Shown piece after piece: positions 9,458 to 17,618 of a stretch of DNA of 64,000 nt. Position 1 is the first letter of the stretch. The number at the start of each line of letters is the position of its first letter. This stretch comes from CADEED01 sp963842515. Lineage in GTDB: Bacteria; Pseudomonadota; Gammaproteobacteria; Steroidobacterales; Steroidobacteraceae. Location: the NCBI GenBank assembly GCA_963842515.1, contig CAWJGO010000001.1:124001-188000 (forward strand), given 5' to 3'. Below the pieces are notes generated by a model, which had not been told where the DNA came from, searched no databases, and saw only the letters and a list, made by a program, of their open reading frames with translations. A program made the translations under genes and the position numbers.

Positions 9458-10430
9458 GGCCAAAGGGAAGCGCGCGCAGAAGCTCGCGCCGAACGCGATC
9501 AAACGCGGCCTGTCGGCCACCGAGGTGGCGTTGACCCTCGACCACGAAGACATCGCAGCCGTGGTCGAACTGGTGCGCAAAGCGGGCGGCGCACCGCTCG
9601 GCGCCTATCGCGAGCCACTCGGTGGACGTCCGTTGCTGCTCGCATCGCTGCCCTTCAGCGCCGTGCAACCCACACCCTTTCAGCGCGATCTGTCACCCAC
9701 GCACGCCAAACGCCTCGCCGGCGCCATCGAGGCAACGGCTGCGTTTCTCGATCCACTCATCGTGGTGCGCGGCGAAGATGGCCGCTTCTGGACGCCGAAT
9801 GGCCGGCATCGCCTGGCCGCCGCCAAGATGCTGGGCCTCAAGCAGATCACCGTGCTCATTTCGCCGGACGAAACACTCTCCTATCGCATCCTGGCGTTGA
9901 ACACCGAAAAGGCACACAACCTCAAAGACAAGAGCCTCGAGGTCGTGCGCATGGCCCGCAATCTCGCCAAACGCGAGCCGTCGCGCACCGAAGCGTCGCT
10001 GGCCGCCGAGTTCGAGGCCGCGGAGCTGCTGACGCTCGGCCTGGTCTATGAGCAGAACCTGCGCTTCGGCGGCGGCGCGTACAGCCCGGTGCTCAAGAAG
10101 GTAGATAGATTGACCGCGCGGCCGCTGCCGGTGGCCTTGCGCGAGCGTACCGCCTACGCCGCACGCCTCCAGGAAATAGATAACGAAGTGAAGCGGATCG
10201 TCGCCGCACTGCAGGCGCGCGGCATGAAGTCGCCTTATCTGCGTAGCTACGTAGTCGCGCGTATCAACCCGGTCCGCTTCCACAAAGTGAAAGCCGGGGA
10301 CAAAAAGCCCGTCATGCCGATCGCGCAGGCGCTGCTGCGCATGGTGGCGTCGGCGAAGAAGTTCGACCTGGGCAAGGTGAACATGAGCGACCTCGCTTTT
10401 GTCGCCGCCGGCGCCGAATCCGCCGAATAG
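9429..10430 (+). CDS. ParB/Srx-like N-terminal domain protein
   Basis: 333 residues. After a Lys-rich N-terminus, residues about 75-145 form a ParB N-terminal-like domain (VQPTPFQRDL, LDPLIVVRGEDG, TPNGRHRLAAAKMLG). A helical region follows (LNTEKAHNLKDKSLEV). ParB-like domains bind DNA and CTP or act as nucleases, but there is no ParA partner, no parS-like site and no HTH typical of chromosomal ParB, so it is unlikely to be the segregation protein. The start overlaps the end of ndh by 29 bases, implying co-transcription and translational coupling. The function is unknown; the domain assignment is reasonably firm. Confidence 0.75.
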   Translation: MAAKKKTPSKAKGKRAQKLAPNAIKRGLSATEVALTLDHEDIAAVVELVRKAGGAPLGAYREPLGGRPLLLASLPFSAVQPTPFQRDLSPTHAKRLAGAIEATAAFLDPLIVVRGEDGRFWTPNGRHRLAAAKMLGLKQITVLISPDETLSYRILALNTEKAHNLKDKSLEVVRMARNLAKREPSRTEASLAAEFEAAELLTLGLVYEQNLRFGGGAYSPVLKKVDRLTARPLPVALRERTAYAARLQEIDNEVKRIVAALQARGMKSPYLRSYVVARINPVRFHKVKAGDKKPVMPIAQALLRMVASAKKFDLGKVNMSDLAFVAAGAESAE

Positions 10431-10664
10431 TTGGGCCGGGATTTAAACCTTTTCCATTGTGTCCGCACCGGACACCTTCTGCCCGGCGCCGCCGGCCATC
10501 GTCCCGCCGCAACCCACCATTTTTCATTGCAACCGTTTCGCTTCCTCGCGCGTCTATATCAGCGTCCTGATTGACACGTTTCGCACCTCGCCTCTCACGC
10601 CGGCAAGCGAAGAGCCGACGCGTCATCGGCCAACAGTCCGCTCTATACAACCGGAGGATTTGCC

Positions 10665-11048
10665 ATGACTCGCCCCAATTCCCAGCTCGTGTTGCGCCGC
10701 GCTTCCGAATCTCTGTCGGCTGGCGCCGCTGCGCTCGCCGTTACCTTCACCTTCCTCGTGCTGCTCACGGTCGATGCGCGCGCCGCGGAGCCGATCGCCC
10801 CGCCCAGCGTGGCAGTGAGTTATTCCGACTTGGCATTTGGCAGCGCCGCAGGCACGGCCAGCGTTTACCGCAAGCTCAACAACGCAGCCCGCAAGGTTTG
10901 CGGTTTGAATGCCGGCGTTTCGCTGTCGGCTGACCGGCGCATCGCCGCGCAGGAATGCGTCAACGAAGCACTGGCCGACGTGGTGCGTCGTATCGACCGG
11001 CCGATGCTGACTTCGGTGCACGCGGCCTCGGCGCGCAATTTCGGATGA
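10665..11048 (+). CDS. UrcA family protein, exported
   Basis: 127-residue protein with an N-terminal signal-like hydrophobic segment (AALAVTFTFLVLLTVDARAAE). The mature part carries the UrcA signature: VSYSDLAFGSAAGTASVYRK, then AARKVCG and a second cysteine in AAQECVNEAL, probably forming a disulfide. UrcA proteins are small periplasmic proteins of unknown function, common in Xanthomonadales, Caulobacterales and sphingomonads. A strong Shine-Dalgarno sequence (CCGGAGG) precedes the ATG. The gene is monocistronic and is followed 10 bases after its stop by a long palindrome. Confidence 0.85.
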   Translation: MTRPNSQLVLRRASESLSAGAAALAVTFTFLVLLTVDARAAEPIAPPSVAVSYSDLAFGSAAGTASVYRKLNNAARKVCGLNAGVSLSADRRIAAQECVNEALADVVRRIDRPMLTSVHAASARNFG

Positions 11049-11057
11049 GTGGGATCG

Positions 11058-11182
11058 GTGCTCTGCGGGGAAATGGGGACATTCCTCATTTCCCCGCGAA
11101 GCGGGCAAAAGGGGAAGTGCCTACTGAGGCGCGTCCCCTTTTGCTAGGAAATGAGGAATGTCCCCATTTCCCCGCGGAGCAC
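11058..11182. repeat. Long palindromic repeat, GGGGACATTCCTCATTT type
   Basis: Two 36-base arms (11058-11093 and 11147-11182) are inverted repeats with one mismatch. Inside them a second stem pairs GCAAAAGGGGA (near 11105-11116) with TCCCCTTTTGC (near 11134-11144). The palindrome fills the space between UrcA and the NamZ stop codon and could act as a bidirectional transcription end. It shares the inner CAAAAGGGG/CCCCTTTTG box with the element at 14651-14774, although the outer arms differ. It resembles REP/RAYT-type palindromes; no transposase lies in the window. Confidence 0.85.
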
Positions 11183-11186
11183 GTCG

Positions 11187-12395
11187 CTATCGATACAGCA
11201 GGATGTCGGACCGCTGCTCTTCCCATGCAGCCTCGTCACGCGACGCGATGCGATCGAGGTCGGCGGGAACCGCCGCCGGGTCGTCGACCCACTCTCGCAA
11301 CAGCTCGCTGCCATTGATGAGATCGATGGCGAGTCGCGTGCGCTCGTATTCGTAGGGGAAGTCGCGCCACAGCGGATATTCGCCGCGCAGTCGCCGGATG
11401 CACTTGAAAGCTCCGGCCACCAGGCGCCACGGCCTGAATTCACCATGATTGTAGGCGCCGTCTTCGACGTGGATCTGGAAGCCGCCGCACAGCTTGCCGG
11501 AGTGTTTCTGGAAAGTGGGCTCGAACCAGCAAGGGCGAAGCCGGCATCCGCGCAGCCAGCCGGGCACGATGCGATGCATCGCGGTGATCAGCGAGCGCGG
11601 CTCGAGTCCGGGTGCGCCTAACAATTCGAGCGGCCGCGTGGTGCCGCGGCCTTCCGACAGCGTGGTGCCTTCCAGCATCACGGTGCCGGCGTAGGCGCGC
11701 GCCATCGCGAGGCTCGCGGCGTTCGGACTCGGGTTGACCCAGTTGCGCATCCCCACGGGCCAGCCAAACCCGGGCCCCTCGTCGGGCTTCCAGCCGCGCA
11801 TCGGGATCACACGGTAGTCGACCGCCAGCTTGAAGTGGCTGACGAACCAGATACCGAGCTCACCCAGCGTGAGACCGTGGCGCATCGGCATGGGCCCCGC
11901 GCCGACGAAGCTCTCCCACCCCTCCCGCAACGCCAGTCCCTCGACAGGCCGGCCGGCCGGATTGGGCCGATCGAGCACCCAGACCGTCTTGCCATGCCGA
12001 GCAGCCGCTTCCAGCATATATAGAAGAGTGGTGATGAACGTATAGATTCGACAGCCCACATCCTGCAGGTCGACCAGCAGCACGTCGAAATGCGCCAGCA
12101 TCTCCTCGGTGGGTCGCCGCACCTCGCCGTACAGACTGAACACGGGAATGCCGTGCACCGGATCACGAAAGTCCGGCGACTCCATCATGTTGTCCTGCTT
12201 GTCACCGCGCAGCCCATGCTGCGGGCCAAAAGCCGCGGTGATATCGAGGCCGCGAACGCCGCGCAACGCGTCGAGCGAATGCTCGAAGTCTGCCGTCATC
12301 GAGGCGGGGTGCGCGAGCAACGCGACACGCCGGCCCTCGAGCTCGTGCAGCAGTTTGACGTCACCCAATAGGCGATCGATTCCGAACTGGATCAC
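11187..12395 (-). CDS. namZ: Exo-beta-N-acetylmuramidase NamZ (DUF1343 family)
   Basis: 402 residues matching the DUF1343/YbbC family across its length: VALLAHPASMT near the N-terminus, FGPQHGLRGDKQDNM, PVFSLYG, VLLVDLQDVGCRIYTF, VWVLDRPNPAGRPVEG and EGTTLSEGRGTTRP. NamZ-type enzymes remove terminal MurNAc from peptidoglycan fragments. No signal peptide is apparent from this start, so it may act in the cytosol on imported sugars, unless the true start differs. It lies 9 bases downstream of the DOMON-like gene, so the two form an operon. No amgK, murU or nagZ neighbour is visible. Confidence 0.85.
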   Translation of the reverse strand: MIQFGIDRLLGDVKLLHELEGRRVALLAHPASMTADFEHSLDALRGVRGLDITAAFGPQHGLRGDKQDNMMESPDFRDPVHGIPVFSLYGEVRRPTEEMLAHFDVLLVDLQDVGCRIYTFITTLLYMLEAAARHGKTVWVLDRPNPAGRPVEGLALREGWESFVGAGPMPMRHGLTLGELGIWFVSHFKLAVDYRVIPMRGWKPDEGPGFGWPVGMRNWVNPSPNAASLAMARAYAGTVMLEGTTLSEGRGTTRPLELLGAPGLEPRSLITAMHRIVPGWLRGCRLRPCWFEPTFQKHSGKLCGGFQIHVEDGAYNHGEFRPWRLVAGAFKCIRRLRGEYPLWRDFPYEYERTRLAIDLINGSELLREWVDDPAAVPADLDRIASRDEAAWEEQRSDILLYR

Positions 12396-12404
12396 GTGCG
12401 TACC

Positions 12405-12989
12405 CTAATCGAGCTCGACGACAAAACCGTCTGCATGGTGGAAATCGGGTTTCTCGGCGGGATGCTTGAGTGCCCAGTATGACAGCACCCGCGCTTTGTC
12501 TTCGATGATCGCCGCCAGACCGAGACGCAGTCCCGCTGGAGCTACTGACTTGATCAGCCATGACATGTCGAGCGAGACCGCGAGCTCGACAGCGTCAGTG
12601 CCGATGTTGCCGGCGATGATGGGCGCCGCGCCTTTCAGCATCGGCGCCATCCCTTCGCGGTAGCCGGTGAAGTGATATGCCGCCCAGGCGCCCGACGGCG
12701 AGAAATTGTATTCCCAGTAGTCGCCCGTGCCGCGGTGGCCGATGAACACCTCAAAACAGCTATGCCGCCACAGTCCATCCGTGCGGACAGGAGGACGGGG
12801 CTCGGGAAGCCTGAGCGCGCTGAGATCGGCCACGAGACGGTAGGTGAGGTTGAGATGATCGTCGCCTGCGCGCGCGATCGATACCGACAGCTCCTGCACG
12901 AGGTCTTGCGCCGCGCCCGGCTCCGAAACCGGATGAGGCAGCAGGATGTGACGGCCGTAGGTTGAGTCCAGGTTCATGCTGGCGAGCAA
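12405..12989 (-). CDS. DOMON-like domain protein
   Basis: 194-residue soluble protein. The beta-rich pattern (LNLTYRLVADLSALRLPEP, DGLWRHSCFEVFIG, YWEYNFSPSGAWAAYHF) matches the DOMON-like family related to carbohydrate- or haem-binding DOMON domains and often found beside peptidoglycan-metabolism genes. No signal peptide. Two starts are possible (12989 or 12977). Its stop is 9 bases from the namZ start, so a role in handling cell-wall sugars is a reasonable but unproven inference. Confidence 0.75.
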   Translation of the reverse strand: MLASMNLDSTYGRHILLPHPVSEPGAAQDLVQELSVSIARAGDDHLNLTYRLVADLSALRLPEPRPPVRTDGLWRHSCFEVFIGHRGTGDYWEYNFSPSGAWAAYHFTGYREGMAPMLKGAAPIIAGNIGTDAVELAVSLDMSWLIKSVAPAGLRLGLAAIIEDKARVLSYWALKHPAEKPDFHHADGFVVELD

Positions 12990-13029
12990 GCATACGCCCG
13001 TTTCCGAACCCTGTTTGGCCGATCCCGTT

Positions 13030-13330
13030 CGGTGAGAAGGTCCTTCGGTCAGGGAAAGGAGGAATTCGCCGAGCGCGGTGCTCGCTGGTAGTTAGTGGCG
13101 CGCGGCGCAGACGCGCATCGGCGGCGGAAACCGAAGCCAGCCGTTCGTAGTGATCGAGCACCGCACCGAGCGCGGCGAGGCGGCGGTCGTGCATGGCGAT
13201 CCCGTGCGTTCGTGGGCGCTTCCGGTTCTGCATGTACGGCGAGCTGGAGGGTGCGGCGGCCGCGCCGTCCGCCCCGGAAGCGGTACAGGCCGTGGCCAGC
13301 GGCAATGTAGTGGCGAAAGGAGGGCGCATT
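13030..13330 (-). pseudogene. Decayed C-terminal fragment of a di-haem cytochrome c peroxidase/MauG-like protein
   Basis: No frame is intact, but reading leftward across frames recovers family pieces in the right order: HGLYRFRGG, then RTLQLAVHA, then MHDRRLAALGAVLDHYERL, and finally ALGEFLLSLTEG. These parallel the C-terminal pattern of di-haem peroxidases (GLY-tG, f-TP-LRN-A-TAPYMHDG, L-eVl-HY, L-aFL-sLT). At least two frame changes and the loss of everything upstream make this a remnant rather than a gene. It lies between the DOMON-like gene and the exported methyltransferase. Moderate confidence, because only short segments are recognisable. Confidence 0.5.
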
Positions 13331-13439
13331 GGGCCTCCGATGTCCGGCTTCCGGTTCGCCAGAATGAGTACCCCGCGCGCTGGATGAGGGTTCCTTTATG
13401 GCCTTCGGCTTTCGCATAATGCGTCCCAAGGAGAATCTC

Positions 13440-14186
13440 ATGAAAACAATACTGATCAGCGCCCTACTCGCCCTCGCCGCTCCGGCTCTCGCCACAGCCG
13501 CGACCCCCATCGAAGACTCCATCGCCAGCCCTGAGCGCACCGCGAAGGATCGCGAACGCGACGCGCGCGAGAAACCCGCCGAAGTGCTGGCCTTCGCCGG
13601 CGTCAAGCCGGGCATGACCGTCGTCGACATGTTCGCCGGCGGCGGGTATTACAGCGAGTTGTTAGCTGGCGCGGTGGGGCCCACCGGCAAGGTACTTTCG
13701 GTCAACAATGTGCCGTACGCGCAATACGGGAAGGACGCCATCAAGGAGCGCTTCACCGAGGGCCGCCTGAAGAACGTCGAGCGTCGCCTGGTCGAGGCCA
13801 GCTACATCAATTTCCCGCCAAAGAGCGTCGACCTCATCGTCATCGTGATGTCCTATCACGACGCGTTCTGGATCGACGAGAAGGAAGGCTGGCCGGAGAT
13901 CAACACCGACGGCTTCATCGAGTCGTTGAAGCGCATGCTCAAGCCCGGCGGAAAACTACTCATCGTCGATCACAACGCGCCGGCCGGCAGCGGTAAGGAA
14001 GTCGTCGCCAAGACCCATCGCCTCAACGAGGACTGGGCGAAGAAGAGCCTGACCAGCCACGGCTTCGTGTTCGAGAAGGCATACGACGGCCTGCGCAACA
14101 AAGAGGACCAGCTCGACAAGATGGTTTTCGACCCGGCGGTCCGCGGCAAGACGGACCGATACGTGCACCTGTACCGGGTGAAGTAA
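13440..14186 (+). CDS. Class I SAM-dependent methyltransferase with signal peptide
   Basis: 248 residues from the ATG at 13440, chosen because AAGGAG sits 7 bases upstream; an in-frame ATG at 13398 would add a poor N-terminus. Residues 1-20 (MKTILISALLALAAPALA) look like a cleavable signal peptide. The mature part has a Rossmann methyltransferase fold: VVDMFAGGGYYSELLA (motif I), VDLIVIVMSYHD (motif IV) and MLKPGGKLLIVDHN (motif V/VI). Exported relatives are found widely in proteobacteria, yet SAM is not expected in the periplasm, so substrate and site of action are open. The next gene starts 2 bases after the stop. Confidence 0.82.
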   Translation: MKTILISALLALAAPALATAATPIEDSIASPERTAKDRERDAREKPAEVLAFAGVKPGMTVVDMFAGGGYYSELLAGAVGPTGKVLSVNNVPYAQYGKDAIKERFTEGRLKNVERRLVEASYINFPPKSVDLIVIVMSYHDAFWIDEKEGWPEINTDGFIESLKRMLKPGGKLLIVDHNAPAGSGKEVVAKTHRLNEDWAKKSLTSHGFVFEKAYDGLRNKEDQLDKMVFDPAVRGKTDRYVHLYRVK

Positions 14187-14188
14187 CG

Positions 14189-14704
14189 ATGGCGCGCACC
14201 GCCGCCAACCGGCTGGCGTTGCCGGGAGTCGTGGCGGCCGGCGCCGCCTGGCTGTGGTGCTGCGGCAGCCTGCAGGCAGTGGCGGCCGACCCCAATTCCG
14301 CGGTCGCCGCCCTGTCGCGCATCGCGGATGATTGGGACAAAGCGATCGTGCGCAAGGACGAGACAGCGATCGCCGGCAACATGGCGGAAGACTTCCGCAT
14401 GATCGACAAGAGCGGCAACGTCGAAGCGAAGCAGGCGTTCGTCGCCGGCATCATGGATCCGAAGCTGCGCATCGATCCGTACACCGTCGAGGAATTCGAC
14501 GTGCGCATTTACGGCGACACGGCGCTGCTCAGCGGGCGCACGCGCATGACCGGCGAGTACGACGGCAAGCCCTTCGAATCCAACTACCGCTATATCGATA
14601 TCTATGTGCGCAAGAGTGGCAAGTGGAAGATCGTGAGCGTGCAGATCACGAGCTTGGGGTCAGACCCCAATTCCGGGCAAAAGGGGCCAGAGCCAAAGTC
14701 GTAG
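14189..14704 (+). CDS. NTF2/SnoaL-like (DUF4440-type) exported protein
   Basis: 171 residues with a hydrophobic leader (residues about 9-32) and a cone-shaped NTF2-like domain: ALSRIADDWDKAIVRKDETAI, MAEDFRMIDKSG, YGDTALLSGRTRMTG, RYIDIYVRKSGKWKIVSVQIT. Such domains bind small molecules or act as enzymes; the activity here cannot be told. The last 16 residues (from LGSDPNS onward) are encoded by the palindromic repeat at 14651-14774, so the original C-terminus was probably just after VQIT. It is 2 bases downstream of the exported methyltransferase and likely co-translated with it. Confidence 0.78.
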   Translation: MARTAANRLALPGVVAAGAAWLWCCGSLQAVAADPNSAVAALSRIADDWDKAIVRKDETAIAGNMAEDFRMIDKSGNVEAKQAFVAGIMDPKLRIDPYTVEEFDVRIYGDTALLSGRTRMTGEYDGKPFESNYRYIDIYVRKSGKWKIVSVQITSLGSDPNSGQKGPEPKS

Positions 14705-14774
14705 TTTCGATCGAAGCGTTCGCCCCGCTGGGCTCTGGCCCCTTTTGCTAGGAATTGGGGTCTGACCCCAAGCT
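14651..14774. repeat. Long palindromic repeat, GGGGTCAGACCCCAATT type
   Basis: Outer arms 14651-14674 and 14751-14774 are perfect 24-base inverted repeats. Directly inside, 14675-14692 pairs with about 14731-14748 (GGCAAAAGGGGCCAGAGCC against its complement), giving an interrupted stem of more than 40 base pairs with a loop of about 35 bases. The arm itself contains the small palindrome GGGGTCAGACCCC. The element lies between convergent genes and contains the stop codons of both. The CAAAAGGGG box is shared with the repeats at 11058 and 29584. Confidence 0.88.
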
Positions 14775-15209
14775 GGAGCGGGCCTCGGCCACTTCCGCGG
14801 CCGTGACCGGCGAGGCGCCGTTGCCGAACTGCTGGCGAATGTAGGTGAGGATTTCTGCGAGGTCCGCGTCCGGCAGCTGGCGAAATGGCGGCATGACGTT
14901 GCCGACGTCGCTGTCCTTGCGTGACGCAGAGTCGAAGCCGCCCGACATCACGAACAGCGCCAGTGCGCGCGCATCACCCCGCACCCAGGTACCACCGGTT
15001 ATCGCCGGCTGCATGTTAGGTACCCCACCGCCATCAGCCTGGTGGCAGCTCAGGCAGTGGGCGCCGTAGAGACGCTGCCCGGAGCGGGCGTCTGGTGCTG
15101 CTGCCGTGGCGGCTGCGGGCGGCGGAGTGCCGGCGTTCGCGCATCCGCAGGCCGCGGCGAGGCACACGCCTAACAACACCGCTGCCCTGTGAACGCCGCC
15201 GGGGATCAT
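14748..15209 (-). CDS. Small c-type cytochrome (cytochrome c class I)
   Basis: 153-residue exported mono-haem cytochrome. After a signal segment (AVLLGVCLAAACGCANA, with a possible lipobox) the haem-binding CLSCH motif appears near residue 52, and a distal Met ligand is likely in VMPPFRQL. Electron carrier, probably accepting electrons from the sorbosone-dehydrogenase-like enzyme encoded immediately upstream: the two genes overlap by 4 bases (ATGA). The last residues (LGSDPNS) come from the palindromic repeat, the same tail as on the convergent NTF2-like protein. Confidence 0.85.
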   Translation of the reverse strand: MIPGGVHRAAVLLGVCLAAACGCANAGTPPPAAATAAAPDARSGQRLYGAHCLSCHQADGGGVPNMQPAITGGTWVRGDARALALFVMSGGFDSASRKDSDVGNVMPPFRQLPDADLAEILTYIRQQFGNGASPVTAAEVAEARSSLGSDPNS

Positions 15210-16444
15210 TTCTTGGCGTACGAGATTCGCCAGACGCGTCCCTTTTGCGAATCCGACACGTACAGCGAGCCGTCCGGTCCCACGGCGAGACCAACCGGAC
15301 GATAAAGCGCATTGCGCGGGCTGTTGTCTTTCATCTCGCCGGCAAAGCCATCGGCAAACACTTCGTAGGATCCGTTCGCCTTGCCGTCTTTCATCGGCTG
15401 GAACACCACCTTGTATCCGGCCTGCGGCTCGGGGGCGCGATTCCAGCTGCCGTGGAATGCGATGAAGGCGCCGTCTTGGTATTTCGCCGGGAAGTTCTTG
15501 CCGGAGTAGAACAGCAGGTCGTTAGGCGCCCAGTGCGCGGGAAAGCTAACCAGCGGATTCGGATATTTGCCCGCCTCCGGCTCCTTCTTCGCATCGCCAC
15601 CATATTCCGGCGCCAGCACACGCCTGCCGAGCTTGTTGTCTACGAAGGTGTACGGCCAGCCGTAGTCGCCGCCATCGACGATCTGGTGGAACTCCTCGGC
15701 CTGGCGGGTGGCGTTGTCTTCGGCGTTGTAGAGCTTGGGGAACAAGGTATCCAGGGAATCGCGGCCGTGAATGACCGCGAACAGCGCCTTGTGTCCCGGG
15801 TTCCATTCAATGGCAACGGCGTTACGCATCCCGGTTGCGAAACGTTTGCCGTCGGCAGGCGTCTGGTTGAGCTTGGTGCCGTCGAACACCCATACGCCGC
15901 CGTATTTCTCGAGGATCGGGCACGGGTTCTGACCGAGCGAGCCTTCCTGCCGATCCTTCTGCTGGCAGGAGTTCGAAGGAGCGCCGACATTGATGTAGAG
16001 CGTGCCCTTGTCGTCCAGCGCGAAGGTCTTGTCCGAATGCTGGCGCTCTGGCGGGAATTGCGCGACGACCGTTTCGCGCGCGCCGGTCGGCGCGAGCTCG
16101 CCCTTCTTGAGCGGATAGCGGTAGACGCCGACGTCGTCGGAGACATACAGCCAGTTCTTGAAGATGCGCACTTCGGTGCCTTTGACATCGCCGAATGGCG
16201 TCGCCAGCTCGGCCTTGCCATCGCCGTCGGCATCGCGCAACGCCGACAGGCCGTCGCGACCGGCGAGATAGATATCGCCGTTGGCGGCGACGTCCAGGTG
16301 GCGTGCCGTACCCCGGCCCTCGTGGACCACCACGGCGGTGAAACCCGCGGGCAGCGTCAAACCATCGTCGGCCGCGACAGCCGCGGCGGCGAGAAGTGGC
16401 AGCAGGCCGATACTAACTACTCGAGCGAGGCACGCAGTGCGCAT
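15206..16444 (-). CDS. PQQ-dependent sugar/sorbosone dehydrogenase-like beta-propeller
   Basis: Exported six-bladed beta-propeller of the soluble glucose/sorbosone dehydrogenase type, expected in the periplasm with PQQ as cofactor. Recognisable segments: LPAGFTAVVVHEG at the mature N-terminus, DKTFALDDKGTLYINVGAPSN, TGMRNAVAIEWNP, DYGWPYTF, FHGSWNRAP and RPVGLAVGPDGSLYVSD. A signal peptide (LLPLLAAAAVAAD) is present. The ATG at 16444 is preferred because AAGGA lies 7 bases before it; an in-frame ATG at 16459 is weaker. It overlaps the cytochrome c gene by 4 bases, an arrangement that suggests dehydrogenase-to-cytochrome electron transfer. The natural substrate is unknown. Confidence 0.85.
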   Translation of the reverse strand: MRTACLARVVSIGLLPLLAAAAVAADDGLTLPAGFTAVVVHEGRGTARHLDVAANGDIYLAGRDGLSALRDADGDGKAELATPFGDVKGTEVRIFKNWLYVSDDVGVYRYPLKKGELAPTGARETVVAQFPPERQHSDKTFALDDKGTLYINVGAPSNSCQQKDRQEGSLGQNPCPILEKYGGVWVFDGTKLNQTPADGKRFATGMRNAVAIEWNPGHKALFAVIHGRDSLDTLFPKLYNAEDNATRQAEEFHQIVDGGDYGWPYTFVDNKLGRRVLAPEYGGDAKKEPEAGKYPNPLVSFPAHWAPNDLLFYSGKNFPAKYQDGAFIAFHGSWNRAPEPQAGYKVVFQPMKDGKANGSYEVFADGFAGEMKDNSPRNALYRPVGLAVGPDGSLYVSDSQKGRVWRISYAKK

Positions 16445-16977
16445 GTTCCATTCCTTCAAGATCAGGTTGTTTGGCCGGCGGCAGCGCGGCCCGTTTCCAG
16501 CGGTGAAATGAACAGCATTCGACCTAAGTCGAGTGCAGTACGCGGCCGCTCACCCCGACGGCGCGGAATTCGGACGGCAGATAGTGCGTGTGAAACCGCA
16601 CTAACGCAACGGGCGATGCGAGGCGCGCATCCTGTCGAACGCAGGCGCACGGCGGCCACGGAAGCCAGCGTCCGCCGGTTACGCGAGGTGGCAACGATTG
16701 TCGGAACTATCCTGCCGCGCCGATGGCTAGCACGCGCTCCGCGCCGGCGCCAGTGGCGTGCGACCTTCGCCGGTTTACATCACGTCATCAGCCCACTTCT
16801 GGTGATACAAACCCCGTATTTTCGCGCACGACATTTGCCAGTGCGGCGCCTAGCTAGAACTTTTCGTGTCACAGTTTTCGAAGTCGTGACTTAAGGGTCG
16901 AAGGGCTCGCCAACTCCCGGGCAACCATGCACTATGCGGCCCGTCATCCATCGGGCTCGCTCACGAGAAATCATCGC
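16445..16977. other. Intergenic region between divergent dehydrogenase and O-methyltransferase genes
   Basis: About 530 bases with no supported gene. Open frames crossing it on the plus strand are antisense to the dehydrogenase and have no family signal. The stretch around 16790-16900 is richer in A/T than its surroundings and is the likeliest place for a promoter serving the rightward O-methyltransferase. No repeat, tRNA or terminator-like hairpin stood out. Confidence 0.45.
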
Positions 16978-17598
16978 ATGGCTCTAGTCGATCCGGTCAT
17001 CGAACGCGTGCTCGCCGACTTCGAGCGGCGCGCCGAGGAAGAACACCGCCGCACCGCCGCCCCCGGCTCTCCCGGCACCAATCTCGACGACCTGCTGCTG
17101 TCCGTGGGACGCGATGCGGGCATGTTGCTCTATCTACTCGCCACGGGTGCGCAGTCGCGGCGCATTCTCGAGCTGGGCACTTCGTACGGATATTCCACCG
17201 TGTGGCTGGCCGCGGCGGCACGCGCCACGGGCGGCAAAGTCATGTCGCTCGAGCTCAAGGAGACCAAGATCGAGCACGCGCGCCAGGCATTGACGCGCGC
17301 CGGGTTGTCGACGCGCGTGGAGTTCTACGCCGGCGACTGCCTCGACACGCTGAAGGCGCTGCCGGGGCCGTTCGACTTCGTGCTGCTCGACGTGTGGAAG
17401 GATATCTATCTACCCTGTTTCGAGCTGGTGCATCCCAAGCTCGCACCGGGCGGCGTGATCGCCGCCGACAACATGCTGTTACCCGAGAGTGCTAGGCCGC
17501 ATGCCGATGCGTACCGGAAGGCGGTGCGGGCGGCGGGCGATCTGGATTCCGTGCTGCTCGACGTGGGCAACGGGATCGAGATCAGCCGCAAGCGCTGA
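16978..17598 (+). CDS. O-methyltransferase (class I, SAM-dependent)
   Basis: 206 residues from the ATG at 16978; an upstream in-frame ATG at 16927 adds 17 unlikely residues. The fold follows the small-molecule O-methyltransferase pattern (caffeoyl-CoA/catechol OMT-like): RILELGTSYGYSTVWLAAAA (SAM motif I), GGKVMSLELKETKIEHARQAL, FDFVLLDVWKDIYLPCFEL (acidic metal-type motif) and LAPGGVIAADNML. Cytosolic. Acceptor unknown. It converges on the Nramp-like gene, with 20 bases between stops. Confidence 0.85.
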   Translation: MALVDPVIERVLADFERRAEEEHRRTAAPGSPGTNLDDLLLSVGRDAGMLLYLLATGAQSRRILELGTSYGYSTVWLAAAARATGGKVMSLELKETKIEHARQALTRAGLSTRVEFYAGDCLDTLKALPGPFDFVLLDVWKDIYLPCFELVHPKLAPGGVIAADNMLLPESARPHADAYRKAVRAAGDLDSVLLDVGNGIEISRKR

Positions 17599-17618
17599 CT
17601 CGCGCGAGCGCCGGGCTG

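Noticed and set aside
15095..16894. Very long open frame (599 codons) on the plus strand
   Set aside because: It runs antisense to the cytochrome c and sorbosone-dehydrogenase-like genes, which have clear motifs; its composition (Arg/Ala/Val-rich without domain signals) is typical of a high-GC shadow frame.
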